The notes under the pieces are model-generated. The model worked only from the letters and a program-made list of their open reading frames with translations, did not search any database and had not been told where the DNA came from. Shown piece by piece: positions 28,340 through 41,290 of a stretch of DNA of 64,000 bases. The stretch covers positions 1 through 64,000 of the forward strand of contig CAMPDV010000011.1 of assembly GCA_946699065.1 (NCBI GenBank), read 5' to 3'. The stretch's first letter is position 1. The number at the start of each line of letters is the position of its first letter. The translations under genes and the position numbers were made by a program. Source of the DNA: Loxodes magnus (lineage: Eukaryota > Ciliophora > Karyorelictea > Loxodida > Loxodidae).

Positions 28340-31300
28340 GAAATTCTATCTTTTATTCTTACTTTACTTCTTCACTTTTTTAAATACTTATTACTTCTCA
28401 AAGCATACTCCTTAAAACTGAAATTCTATCTTCTTTTCTTACTTTGCTTCTTCACTTTTTTAAATACTTATTACTTCTCAAAGCATACTCCTTAAAACTG
28501 AAATTCTATCTTTTATTCTTACTTTACTTCTTCACTTTTTTAAATACTTATTACTTCTCAAAGCATACTCCTTAAAACTGAAAATCTATCTTCTTTTCTT
28601 ACTTTGCTTCTTCACTTTTCTAAATACTTATTACTTCTCAAAGCATACTCCTTAAAACTGAAATTCTATCTTCTTTTCTTACTTTACTTCTTCACTTTTT
28701 TAAATACTTATTACTTCTAAAAGCATACTCCTTAAAACTGAAATTCTATCTTCTTTTCTTACTTTACTTCTTCACTTTTTTAAATACTTATTACTTCTCA
28801 AAGCATACTCCTTAAAACTGAAATTCTATCTTCTTTTCTTACTTTGCTTCTTCACTTTTCTAAATACTTATTACTTCTCAAAGCATACTCCTTAAAACTG
28901 AAATTCTATCTTCTTTTCTTACTTTACTTCTTCACTTTTCTAAATACTAACTTCTTTTAAATGCTTACTACTTAAAACAAAAATTCTATCTTCTTTTCTT
29001 ACTTTACTTCTTCACTTTTTTAAATACTTATTACTTCTCAAAGCATACTCCTTAAAACTGAAATTCTATCTTCTTTTCTTACTTTACTTCTTCACTTTTT
29101 TAAATACTTATTACTTCTCAAAGCATACTCCTTAAAACTGAAAATCTATCTTCTTTTCTTACTTTGCTTCTTCACTTTTTTAAATACTTATTACTTCTCA
29201 AAGCATACTCCTTAAAACTGAAATTCTATCTTCTTTTCTTACTTTGCTGCTTCACTTTTTTAAATACTTATTACTTCTAAAAGCATACTCCTTAAAACTG
29301 AAATTCTATCTTCTTTTCTTACTTTACTTCTTCACTTTTCTAAATACTTATTACTTCTCAAAGCATACTCCTTAAAACTGAAATTCTATCTTCTTTTCTT
29401 ACTTTGCTTCTTCACTTTTCTAAATACTTATTACTTCTCAAAGCATACTCCTTAAAACTGAAAATCTATCTTCTTTTCTTACTTTGCTTCTTCACTTTTT
29501 TAAATACTTATTACTTCTCAAAGCTTATACTTAAAACTGAAATTCTATCTTCTTTTCTTACTTTACTTCTTCACTTTTCTAAATACTTATTACTTCTCAA
29601 AGCATACTCCTTAAAACTGAAATTCTAACTTATTTTCTTAATTTGCTTCTTATCTTTTATAAATACTTATTACTTCTCAAAGCATACTCCTTAAAACTGA
29701 AATTCTATCTTCTTTTTTTCTTTGCTTCTTCACTTTTTTAAATACTTATTACTTCTCAAAGCATACTCCTTAAAACTGAAATTCTATCTTCTTTTTTTCT
29801 TTGCTTCTTCACTTTTCTAAATACTTATTACTTCTCAAAGCATACTCCTTAAAACTGAAATTCTTTCTTTTATTCTTACTTTGCTTCTTCACTTTTTTAA
29901 ATACTTATTACTTCTCAAAGCATACTCCTTAAAACTGAAATTCTATCTTCTTTTCTTACTTTGCTTCTTCACTTTTTTAAATACTTATTACTTCTCAAAG
30001 CATACTCCTTAAAACTGAAATTCTATCTTCTTTTCTTACTTTGCTTCTTCACTTTTTTAAATACTTATTACTTCTCAAAGCATACTCCTTAAAACTGAAA
30101 TTCTATCTTCTTTTCTTACTTTGCTTCTTCGCTTTTTTAAATACTTATTACTTCTCAAAGCATACTCCTTAAAACTGAAATTCTATCTTTTATTCTTACT
30201 TTACTTCTTCACTTTTTTAAATACTTATTACTTCTCAAAGCATACTCCTTAAAACTGAAATTCTATCTTCTTTTCTTACTTTGCTTCTTCACTTTTTTAA
30301 ATACCTATCACTTCTCAAAGCATACTCCTTAAAACTGAAATTCTATCTTTTATTCTTACTTTACTTCTTCACTTTTTTAAATACTTATTACTTCTCAAAG
30401 CATACTCCTTAAAACTGAAAATCTATCTTCTTTTCTTACTTTGCTTCTTCACTTTTCTAAATACTTATTACTTCTCAAAGCATACTCCTTAAAACTGAAA
30501 TTCTATCTTCTTTTCTTACTTTACTTCTTCACTTTTTTAAATACTTATTACTTCTAAAAGCATACTCCTTAAAACTGAAATTCTATCTTCTTTTCTTACT
30601 TTACTTCTTCACTTTTTTAAATACTTATTACTTCTCAAAGCATACTCCTTAAAACTGAAATTCTATCTTCTTTTCTTACTTTACTTCTTCACTTTTTTAA
30701 ATACTTATTACTTCTCAAAGCATACTCCTTAAAACTGAAATTCTATCTTCTTTTCTTACTTTACTTCTTCACTTTTCTAAATACTAACTTCTTTTAAATG
30801 CTTACTACTTAAAACAAAAATTCTATCTTCTTTTCTTACTTTACTTCTTCACTTTTTTAAATACTTATTACTTCTCAAAGCATACTCCTTAAAACTGAAA
30901 TTCTATCTTCTTTTCTTACTTTACTTCTTCACTTTTTTAAATACTTATTACTTCTCAAAGCATACTCCTTAAAACTGAAAATCTATCTTCTTTTCTTACT
31001 TTGCTTCTTCACTTTTTTAAATACTTATTACTTCTCAAAGCATACTCCTTAAAACTGAAATTCTATCTTCTTTTCTTACTTTGCTGCTTCACTTTTTTAA
31101 ATACTTATTACTTCTAAAAGCATACTCCTTAAAACTGAAATTCTATCTTCTTTTCTTACTTTACTTCTTCACTTTTCTAAATACTTATTACTTCTCAAAG
31201 CATACTCCTTAAAACTGAAATTCTATCTTCTTTTCTTACTTTGCTTCTTCACTTTTCTAAATACTTATTACTTCTCAAAGCATACTCCTTAAAACTGAAA

Positions 31301-31540
31301 ATCTATCTTCTTTTCTTACTTTGCTTCTTCACTTTTTTAAATACTTATTACTTCTCAAAGCTTATACTTAAAACTGAAATTCTATCTTCTTTTCTTACTT
31401 TACTTCTTCACTTTTCTAAATACTTATTACTTCTCAAAGCATACTCCTTAAAACTGAAATTCTAACTTATTTTCTTAATTTGCTTCTTATCTTTTATAAA
31501 TACTTATTACTTCTCAAAGCATACTCCTTAAAACTGAAAT
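28340..31540 (+). repeat. 1837-bp higher-order duplication in the irregular part of the array
   Basis: The stretch around 28500-29700 recurs around 30340-31540 at an offset of 1837 bp. It includes an unusual unit with aaatactaacttctttt (about 28945 and 30782) and a unit shortened to aaagcttatactt (about 29520 and 31357). The offset is not a multiple of 80, because the copied block contains short units. Confidence 0.8.
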
Positions 31541-32819
31541 TCTATCTTCTTTTTTTCTTTGCTTCTTCACTTTTTTAAATACTTATTACTTCTCAAAGCA
31601 TACTCCTTAAAACTGAAATTCTATCTTCTTTTTTTCTTTGCTTCTTCACTTTTTTAAATACTTATTACTTCTCAAAGCATACTCCTTAAAACTGAAATTC
31701 TATCTTTTATTCTTACTTTGCTTCTTCACTTTTTTAAATACTTATTACTTCTCAAAGCATACTCCTTAAAACTGAAATTCTATCTTTTATTCTTACTTTG
31801 CTTCTTCACTTTTTTAAATACTTATTACTTCTCAAAGCATACTCCTTAAAACTGAAATTCTATCTTCTTTTCTTACTTTGCTTCTTCACTTTTTTAAATA
31901 CTTATTACTTCTCAAAGCATACTCCTTAAAACTGAAAATCTATCTTCTTTTCTTACTTTGCTTCTTCACTTTTTTAAATACTTATTACTTCTCAAAGCAT
32001 ACTCCTTAAAACTGAAATTCTATCTTCTTTTCTTACTTTGCTTCTTCACTTTTCTAAATACTTATTACTTCTCAAAGCATACTCCTTAAAACTGAAATTC
32101 TATCTTTTATTCTTACTTTACTTCTTATCTTTTATAAATACTTATTACTTCTCAAAGCATACTCCTTAAAACTGAAATTCTATCTTTTATTCTTACTTTA
32201 CTTCTTCACTTTTTTAAATACTTATTACTTCTCAAAGCATACTCCTTAAAACTGAAAATCTATCTTCTTTTCTTACTTTGCTTCTTCACTTTTCTAAATA
32301 CTTATTACTTCTCAAAGCATACTCCTTAAAACTGAAATTCTTTCTTTTATTCTTACTTTACTTCTTATCTTTTATAAATACTTATTACTTCTCAAAGCAT
32401 ACTCCTTAAAACTGAAATTCTATCTTCTTTTCTTACTTTACTTCTTCACTTTTTTAAATACTTATTACTTCTCAAAGCATACTCCTTAAAACTGAAATTC
32501 TATCTTTTATTCTTACTTTACTTCTTATCTTTTATAAATACTTATTACTTCTCAAAGCATACTCCTTAAAACTGAAATTCTATCTTCTTTTCTTACTTTA
32601 CTTCTTCACTTTTCTAAATACTTATTACTTCTCAAAGCATACTTCTTAAAACTGAAATTCTATCTTCTTTTCTTACTTTACTTCTTCACTTTTCTAAATA
32701 CTAACTTCTTTTATATGCTTACTATTTAAAACTGAAATTCTATCTTCTTTTCTTACTTCTTCACTTTTCTAAATACTTATTACTTCTCAAAGCATACTCC
32801 TTAAAACTGAAATTCTATC

Positions 32820-33840
32820 TTTTATTCTTACTTTACTTCTTATCTTTTATAAATACTTATTACTTCTCAAAGCATACTCCTTAAAACTGAAATTCTTTCT
32901 TTTATTCTTACTTTACTTCTTATCTTTTATAAATACTTATTACTTCTCAAAGCATACTCCTTAAAACTGAAATTCTATCTTCTTTTCTTACTTTACTTCT
33001 TCACTTTTTTAAATACTTATTACTTCTCAAAGCATACTCCTTAAAACTGAAATTCTAACTTATTTTCTTAATTTGCTTCTTATCTTTTATAAATACTTAT
33101 TACTTCTCAAAGCATACTCCTTAAAACTGAAATTCTATCTTCTTTTTTTCTTTGCTTCTTCACTTTTCTAAATACTTATTACTTCTCAAAGAATACTCCT
33201 TAAAACTGAAATTCTATCTTCTTTTCTTACTTTACTTCTTCATTTTTCTAAATACTTATTACTTCTCAAAGCATACTCCTTAAAACTGAAAATCTATCTT
33301 CTTTTCTTACTTTACTTCTTCACTTTTCTAAATACTTATTACTTCTCAAAGCATACTCCTTAAAACTGAAATTCTAACTTATTTTCTTAATTTGCTTCTT
33401 ATCTTTTATAAATACTTATTACTTCTCAAAGCATACTCCTTAAAACTGAAATTCTATCTTCTTTTCTTACTTTACTTCTTCACTTTTCTAAATACTTATT
33501 ACTTCTCAAAGAATACTCCTTAAAACTGAAATTCTATCTTCTTTTCTTACTTTACTTCTTCACTTTTCTAAATACTTATTACTTCTCAAAGCATACTCTT
33601 AAAAATGAAATTCTAACTTATTTTCTTAATTTGCTTCTTATCTTTTATAAATACTTATTACTTCTCAAAGCATACTCCTTAAAACTGAAATTCTATCTTC
33701 TTTTTTTCTTTGCTTCTTCACTTTTTTAAATACTTATTACTTCTCAAAGAATACTCCTTAAAACTGAAATTCTATCTTTTTTTCTTACTTTACTTCTTCA
33801 TTTTTCTAAATACTTATTACTTCTCAAAGCATACTCCTTA
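32820..33840 (+). repeat. Satellite block also present about 9 kb upstream
   Basis: This block carries the same order of variant units as about 23820-24800: two atcttttata units, an aattctttct unit, an aattctaact/ttaatttgct unit, a tctttttttc unit, an aagaatactcc unit and a catttttcta unit. The shared order over about 1 kb indicates block copying across about 9 kb of the array and not independent mutation. Confidence 0.7.
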
Positions 33841-35029
33841 AAACTGAAATTCTATCTTTTATTCCTACTTTGCTTCTTCACTTTTTTTAAATACTTATTA
33901 CTTCTCAAAGCATACTCCTTAAAACTGAAATTCTATCTTCTTTTCTTACTTTGCTTCTTCACTTTTTTAAATACTTATTACTTCTCAAAGCATACTCCTT
34001 AAAACTGAAATTCTATCTTCTTTTCTTACTTTGCTTCTTCACTTTTTTAAATACTTATTACTTCTCAAAGCATACTCCTTAAAACTGAAATTCTATCTTC
34101 TTTTCTTACTTTGCTTCTTCGCTTTTTTAAATACTTATTACTTCTCAAAGCATACTCCTTAAAACTGAAATTCTATCTTCTTTTCTTACTTTACTTCTTC
34201 ACTTTTTTAAATACTTATTACTTCTCAAAGCATACTCCTTAAAACTGAAATTCTATCTTCTTTTCTTACTTTGCTTCTTCACTTTTTTAAATACTTATTA
34301 CTTCTCAAAGCATACTCCTTAAAACTGAAATTCTATCATTCTTTTCTTACTTTACTTCTTCACTTTTCTAAATACTTATTACTTCTCAAAGCATACTCCT
34401 TAAAACTGAAATTCTATCTTCTTTTTTTCTTTGCTTCTTCACTTTTTTAAATACTTATTACTTCTCAAAGAATACTCCTTAAAACTGAAATTCTATCTTT
34501 TTTTCTTACTTTACTTCTTCATTTTTCTAAATACTTATTACTTCTAAAAGCATACTCCTTAAAACTGAAATTCTAACTTATTTTCTTAATTTGCTTCTTA
34601 TCTTTTATAAATACTTATTACTTCTAAAGCATACTCCTTAAAACTGAAATTCTATCTTCTTTTTTTCTTTGCTTCTTCACTTTTTTAAATACTTATTACT
34701 TCTCAAAGCATACTCCTTAAAACTGAAATTCTATCTTCTTTTTTTCTTTGCTTCTTCACTTTTTTAAATACTTATTACTTCTCAAAGCATACTCCTTAAA
34801 ACTGAAATTCTATCTTCTTTTCTTACTTTACTTCTTCACTTTTCTAAATACTTATTACTTCTCAAAGCATACTCCTTAAAAATGAAATTCTAACTTATTT
34901 TCTTAATTTGCTTCTTATCTTTTATAAATACTTATTACTTCTCAAAGCATACTCCTTAAAACTGAAATTCTATCTTCTTTTTTTCTTTGCTTCTTCACTT
35001 TTTTAAATACTTATTACTTCTCAAAGAAT

Positions 35030-35390
35030 ACTCCTTAAAAAACTAAACTTCTTATCTAAATACTTTTTTCTCAAGCATACTCCTTTACTATCTTCACTTT
35101 GCTTTTCTAAATACTTATTACTTCTCAAAGCATACTCCTTGAAAATCTTCTTTTCTTACTTTGACTTAACTTCTCATATCTTTTTATCTTCCTACTTTGC
35201 TTCTTCACTTTTTTAAATACTTATTACTTCTCAAAGCATACTCCTTAAAACTGAAATTCTATCTTCTTTTCTTACTTTGCTTCTTCGCTTTTTTTACTTA
35301 TTACTTCTCAAAGCATTCTAAAACTGAATTCTATCTTTTATTCTTACTTTGCTTCTTACTTTTCTCTTATTACTTCTCAAAGCATACTCC
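35030..35390 (+). repeat. Scrambled satellite patch
   Basis: For about 350 bp the units are broken into short pieces with small deletions and joins, while the sequence remains recognisably satellite. Regular units resume at both sides. It resembles repeated small-scale slippage or imperfect end joining within an otherwise homogeneous array. Confidence 0.75.
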
Positions 35391-38300
35391 TTAAAACTGA
35401 AATTCTATCTTCTTTTCTTACTTTGCTTCTTCACTTTTTTAAATACTTATTACTTCTCAAAGCATACTCCTTAAAACTGAAATTCTATCTTCTTTTCTTA
35501 CTTTGCTTCTTCACTTTTCTAAATACTTATTACTTCTCAAAGCATACTCCTTAAAACTGAAATTCTATCTTCTTTTCTTACTTTACTTCTTCACTTTTTT
35601 AAATACTTATTACTTCTCAAAGCATACTCCTTAAAACAGAACTTCTATCTTTTATTCTTACTTTGCTTCTTCACTTTTTTAAATACTTATTACTTCTCAA
35701 AGCATACTCCTTAAAACAGAACTTCTATCTTTTATTCTTACTTTGCTTCTTCACTTTTTTAAATACTTATTACTTCTCAAAGCATACTCCTTAAAACTGA
35801 AAATCTATCTTCTTTTCTTACTTTGCTTCTTCACTTTTTTAAATACTTATTACTTCTCAAAGCATACTCCTTAAAACTGAAATTCTATCTTCTTTTCTTA
35901 CTTTACTTCTTCACTTTTTTAAATACTTATTACTTCTCAAAGCATACTCCTTAAAACTGAAATTCTATCTTTTATTCTTACTTTGCTTCTTCACTTTTTT
36001 AAATACTTATTACTTCTCAAAGCATACTCCTTAAAACTGAAATTCTATCTTCTTTTCTTACTTTGCTTCTTCACTTTTTTAAATACTTATTACTTCTCAA
36101 AGCATACTCCTTAAAACTGAAATTCTATCTTCTTTTCTTACTTTGCTTCTTCACTTTTATAAATACTTATTACTTCTCAAAGCATACTCCTTAAAACTGA
36201 AATTCTATCTTCTTTTCTTACTTTGCTTCTTCACTTTTTTAAATACTTATTACTTCTCAAAGCATACTCCTTAAAACTGAAATTCTATCTTCTTTTCTTA
36301 CTTTGCTTCTTCACTTTTTCTAAATACTTATTACTTCTCAAAGCATACTCCTTAAAACTGAAATTCTATCTTCTTTTCTTACTTTACTTCTTCACTTTTT
36401 TAAATACTTATTACTTCTCAAAGCATACTCCTTAAAACTGAAATTCTTTCTTTTATTCTTACTTTACTTCTTATCTTTTATAAATACTTATTACTTCTCA
36501 AAGCATACTCCTTAAAACTGAAACTCCTTCTATCTTCTTTTCTTACTTTGCTTCTTCACTTTTTTAAATACTTATTACTTCTCAAAGCATACTCCTTAAA
36601 ACTGAAACTTCTATCTTTTATTCTTACTTTACTTCTTATCTTTTATAAATACTTATTACTTCTCAAAGCATACTCCTTAAAACTGAAATTCTATCTTCTT
36701 TTCTTACTTTACTTCTTCACTTTTCTAAATACTTATTACTTCTCAAAGCATACTCCTTAAAACTGAAATTCTATCTTCTTTTCTTACTTTGCTTCTTCAC
36801 TTTTTTAAATACTTATTACTTCTCAAAGCATACTCCTTAAAACTGAAATTCTATCTTCTTTTCTTACTTTGCTTCTTCACTTTTTTAAATACTTATTACT
36901 TCTCAAAGCATACTCCTTAAAACTGAAATTCTATCTTCTTTTCTTACTTTGCTTCTTCACTTTTTTAAATACTTATTACTTCTCAAAGCATACTCCTTAA
37001 AACTGAAATTCTATCTTCTTTTCTTACTTTACTTCTTCACTTTTTTAAATACTTATTACTTCTCAAAGCATACTCCTTAAAACTGAAATTCTATCTTCTT
37101 TTCTTAATTTGCTTCTTATCTTTTATAAATACTTATTACTTCTCAAAGCATACTCCTTAAAACTGAAATTCTATCTTCTTTTTTACTTTGCTTCTTCACT
37201 TTTTTAAATACTTATTACTTCTCAAAGCATACTCCTTAAAACTGAAATTCTATCTTCTTTTCTTACTTTACTTCTTCACTTTTTTAAATACTTATTACTT
37301 CTCAAAGCATACTCCTTAAAACTGAAATTCTATCTTCTTTTCTTACTTTACTTCTTCACTTTTTTAAATACTTATTACTTCTCAAAGCATACTCCTTAAA
37401 ACTGAAATTCTATCTTCTTTTCTTACTTTACTTCTTCACTTTTTTAAATACTTATTACTTCTCAAAGCATACTCCTTAAAACTGAAATTCTATCTTCTTT
37501 TCTTACTTTACTTCTTCACTTTTTTAAATACTTATTACTTCTCAAAGCATACTCCTTAAAACTGAAATTCTATCTTCTTTTCTTAATTTGCTTCTTATCT
37601 TTTATAAATACTTATTACTTCTCAAAGCATACTCCTTAAAACTGAAAATCTATCTTCTTTTCTTACTTTACTTCTTACTTTTATAAATACTTATTACTTC
37701 TCAAAGCATACTCCTTAAAACTGAAATTCTATCTTCTTTTCTTACTTTACTTCTTCACTTTTCTAAATACTTATTACTTCTCAAAGCATACTCCTTAAAA
37801 CTGAAATTCTATCTTCTTTTCTTACTTTGCTTCTTCACTTTTTTAAATACTTATTACTTCTCAAAGCATACTCCTTAAAACTGAAATTCTATCTTCTTTT
37901 CTTACTTTACTTCTTCACTTTTTTAAATACTTATTACTTCTCAAAGCATACTCCTTAAAACTGAAATTCTATCTTTTATTCTTACTTTGCTTCTTCACTT
38001 TTTTAAATACTTATTACTTCTCAAAGCATACTCCTTATTAAAACTGAAACTTCTATCTTCTTTTCTTACTTTACTTCTTCACTTTTCTAAATACTTATTA
38101 CTTCTCAAAGCATACTCCTTAAAACTGAAATTCTATCTTCTTTTCTTACTTTGCTTCTTCACTTTTTTAAATACTTATTACTTCTCAAAGCATACTCCTT
38201 AAAACTGAAATTCTATCTTCTTTTCTTACTTTGCTTCTTCACTTTTTTAAATACTTATTACTTCTCAAAGCATACTCCTTAAAACTGAAATTCTATCTTT

Positions 38301-39249
38301 TTTCTTACTTTGCTTCTTCACTTTTTTAAATACTTATTACTTCTCAAAGCATACTCCTTAAAACTGAAATTCTATCTTTTTTCTTACTTTGCTTCTTCAT
38401 CTTTTATAAATACTTATTACTTCTCAAAGCATACTCCTTAAAACTGAAATTCTATCTTTTTTCTTACTTTACTTCTTCACTTTTTTAAATACTTATTACT
38501 TCTCAAAGCATACTCCTTAAAACTGAAAATCTATCTTCTTTTCTTACTTTACTTCTTCACTTTTTTAAATACTTATTACTTCTCAAAGCATACTCCTTAA
38601 AACTGAAATTCTATCTTCTTTTCTTACTTTACTTCTTCACTTTTTTAAATACTTATTACTTCTCAAAGCATACTCCTTAAAACTGAAATACTCTAAATCT
38701 TCTTTTCTTACTTTACTTCTTCACTTTTATAAATACTTATTACTTCTCAAAGCATACTCCTTAAAACTGAAATTCTATCTTTTTTTTTTACTTTGCTTCT
38801 TCACTTTTTTAAATACTTATTACTTCTCAAAGCATACTCCTTAAAACTGAAATTCTATCTTCTTTTCTTACTTTACTTCTTCACTTTTTTAAATACTTAT
38901 TACTTCTCAAAGCATACTCCTTAAAACTGAAATTCTATCTTCTTTTCTTACTTTACTTCTTCACTTTTTTAAATACTTATTACTTCTCAAAGCATACTCC
39001 TTAAAACTGAAATTCTATCTTCTTTTCTTACTTTACTTCTTCACTTTTTTAAATACTTATTACTTCTCAAAGCATACTCCTTAAAACTGAAATTCTATCT
39101 TCTTTTCTTACTTTGCTTCTTCACTTTTTTAAATACTTATTACTTCTCAAAGCATACTCCTTAAAACTGAAATTCTATCTTCTTTTCTTACTTTGCTTCT
39201 TCACTTTTTTAAATACTTATTACTTCTCAAAGCATACTCCTTAAAACTG

Positions 39250-39425
39250 AAATTCTACTTCTTCACTTTTTTAAATACTTTTCTCAAAGCATACTTTACT
39301 ATCTTCACTTTTTAAATACTTATTACTTCTCAAAGCATACTCCTTAAAAAAACTGAATTCTTACTTTGCTTCTTCTATCTTTCTCAAAGCATTCTTACTT
39401 CTATCTTCTTCACTTCTTTTAAATA
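39250..39425 (+). repeat. Second scrambled satellite patch
   Basis: Satellite-derived fragments are shuffled and shortened here, with normal 80-bp units on each side. A milder disturbance with a duplicated gaaattctatcttctt segment lies at about 40440-40480. Confidence 0.7.
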
Positions 39426-41056
39426 CTTATTACTTCTCAAAGCATACTCCTTAAAACTGAAATTCTATCTTCTTTTCTTACTTTGCTTCTTCACTTTTTT
39501 AAATACTTATTACTTCTCAAAGCATACTCCTTAAAACTGAAATTCTATCTTCTTTTCTTACTTTACTTCTTCACTTTTTTAAATACTTATTACTTCTCAA
39601 AGCATACTCCTTAAAACTGAACTTCTATCTTTTATTCTTACTTTGCTTCTTCACTTTTTTAAATACTTATTACTTCTCAAAGCATACTCCTTAAAACTGA
39701 AAATCTATCTTCTTTTCTTACTTTGCTTCTTCACTTTTTTAAATACTTATTACTTCTCAAAGCATACTCCTTAAAACTGAAATTCTATCTTCTTTTCTTA
39801 CTTTACTTCTTCACTTTTTTAAATACTTATTACTTCTCAAAGCATACTCCTTAAAACTGAAATTCTATCTTTTATTCTTACTTTGCTTCTTCACTTTTTT
39901 AAATACTTATTACTTCTCAAAGCATACTCCTTAAAACTGAAATTCTATCTTTTATTCTTACTTTGCTTCTTCACTTTTCTAAATACTTATTACTTCTCAA
40001 AGAATACTCCTTAAAACTGAAATTCTATCTTCTTTTCTTACTTTGCTTCTTCACTTTTTTAAATACTTATTACTTCTCAAAGCATACTCCTTAAAACTGA
40101 AATTCTATCTTTTATTCTTACTTTGCTTCTTCACTTTTTTAAATACTTATTACTTCTCAAAGCATACTCCTTAAAACTGAAATTCTATCTTCTTTTCTTA
40201 CTTTACTTCTTCACTTTTTTAAATACTTATTACTTCTCAAAGCATACTCCTTAAAACTGAAATTCTATCTTCTTTTCTTACTTTGCTTCTTCACTTTTTT
40301 AAATACTTATTACTTCTCAAAGAATACTCCTTAAAACTGAAATTCTATCTTCTTTTCTTACTTTACTTCTTCACTTTTTTAAATACTTATTACTTCTCAA
40401 AGCATACTCCTTAAAACTGAAATTCTATCTTCTTTTCTTACTTTGAAATTCTATCTTCTTCTTACTTTTACTTTTCTAAATACTTATTACTTCTCAAAGC
40501 ATACTCCTTAAAACTGAAATTCTATCTTCTTTTCTTACTTTACTTCTTCACTTTTTTAAATACTTATTACTTCTCAAAGCATACTCCTTAAAACTGAAAT
40601 TCTATCTTCTTTTCTTACTTTGCTTCTTATCTTTTCTAAATACTTATTACTTCTCAATGCATACTCCTTAAAACTGAAATTCTATCTTTTATTCTTACTT
40701 TGCTTCTTCACTTTTCTAAATACTTATTACTTCTCAAAGCATACTCCTTAAAACTGAAATTCTATCTTCTTTTCTTACTTTACTTCTTCACTTTTTTAAA
40801 TACTTATTACTTCTCAAAGCATACTCCTTAAAACTGAAATTCTATCTTCTTTTCTTACTTTGCTTCTTATCTTTTATAAATACTTATTACTTCTCAAAGC
40901 ATACTCCTTAAAACTGAAATTCTATCTTCTTTTCTTACTTTACTTCATTACTTTTTTAATATTTCAAATCATCTTATTTTTGCCACTCTTCATTTATTCG
41001 TTTTTTTTTATTTTGCAAAAAATTATATTTTTTTATTTTCTTATATATTATTTTTA

Positions 41057-41290
41057 AGCTTTATGCTTTTCGGACTGCAACTTCTTGCAGTTGTTGATCT
41101 CTACACTGCCTTCGTTGTATATCTTGGTTATCTTGTTGTATGTGAAAAGCCACTGCCATGGAGCTCCATCACTATGAGCAGCCATGTTTCACGCCCCTAC
41201 CGTGAGTGGATAATCTAGAGGAAGGCGTTTCCTTGCAAAGGTGCACTTTGACAAGGTATTCTCACTTCATTAAAGGTACTTGTTCCTAGC
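41057..41290. ncRNA. Candidate structured RNA or hairpin-rich island at the satellite edge
   Basis: Base composition changes abruptly to about half GC between two very AT-rich regions. Several inverted repeats occur in about 200 bp. A 7-bp perfect stem closes a CTTC loop (41074-41091). A 12-bp palindrome lies at 41158-41169. A TCACG/CGTGA stem lies at 41189-41205, and an AGGAA/TTCCT stem at 41219-41233. A 10-bp stem with one bulged A and a GTGCA loop spans 41231-41256. I do not recognise it as tRNA, 5S, a spliceosomal RNA, SRP or RNase P RNA. Both strands can also be read as short peptides, so a protein-coding remnant is possible. The strand is unknown. Confidence 0.35.

Larger units (their letters stand above)
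1..40956 (+). repeat. 80-bp satellite array, about 510 copies
   Basis: A single head-to-tail tandem array fills the first 41 kb and continues past the left edge. The unit runs from atactccttaaaactgaaat through a pyrimidine-rich middle to tacttattacttctcaaagc, 80 bp in all. By hand count one typical unit has about 22 A, 38 T, 18 C and 2 G, so the plus strand is about 70% pyrimidine and C exceeds G roughly ninefold. Units differ at a few recurring sites: actttg or acttta, ttcttttctt or ttttattctt or ttattttctt, cttttttaaa or cttttctaaa or atcttttataaa, tctcaaag or tctaaaag, gcatac or gaatac. The array ends at about 40956, where the last unit runs into unrelated sequence. The short reading frames rich in Leu, Tyr and Lys inside it are by-products of the repeat. 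A centromeric or heterochromatic role is possible but unproven. Confidence 0.98.

Noticed and set aside
1-40956. CRISPR-like array
   Set aside because: Units are contiguous with no unique spacers between repeats, in a eukaryotic context.
16429-41057. Short plus-strand reading frames of 65-95 codons rich in Leu, Tyr, Lys and Phe
   Set aside because: They are translations of the satellite itself. They recur wherever unit-length changes happen to keep a frame open, and the 80-bp unit is not a multiple of three.
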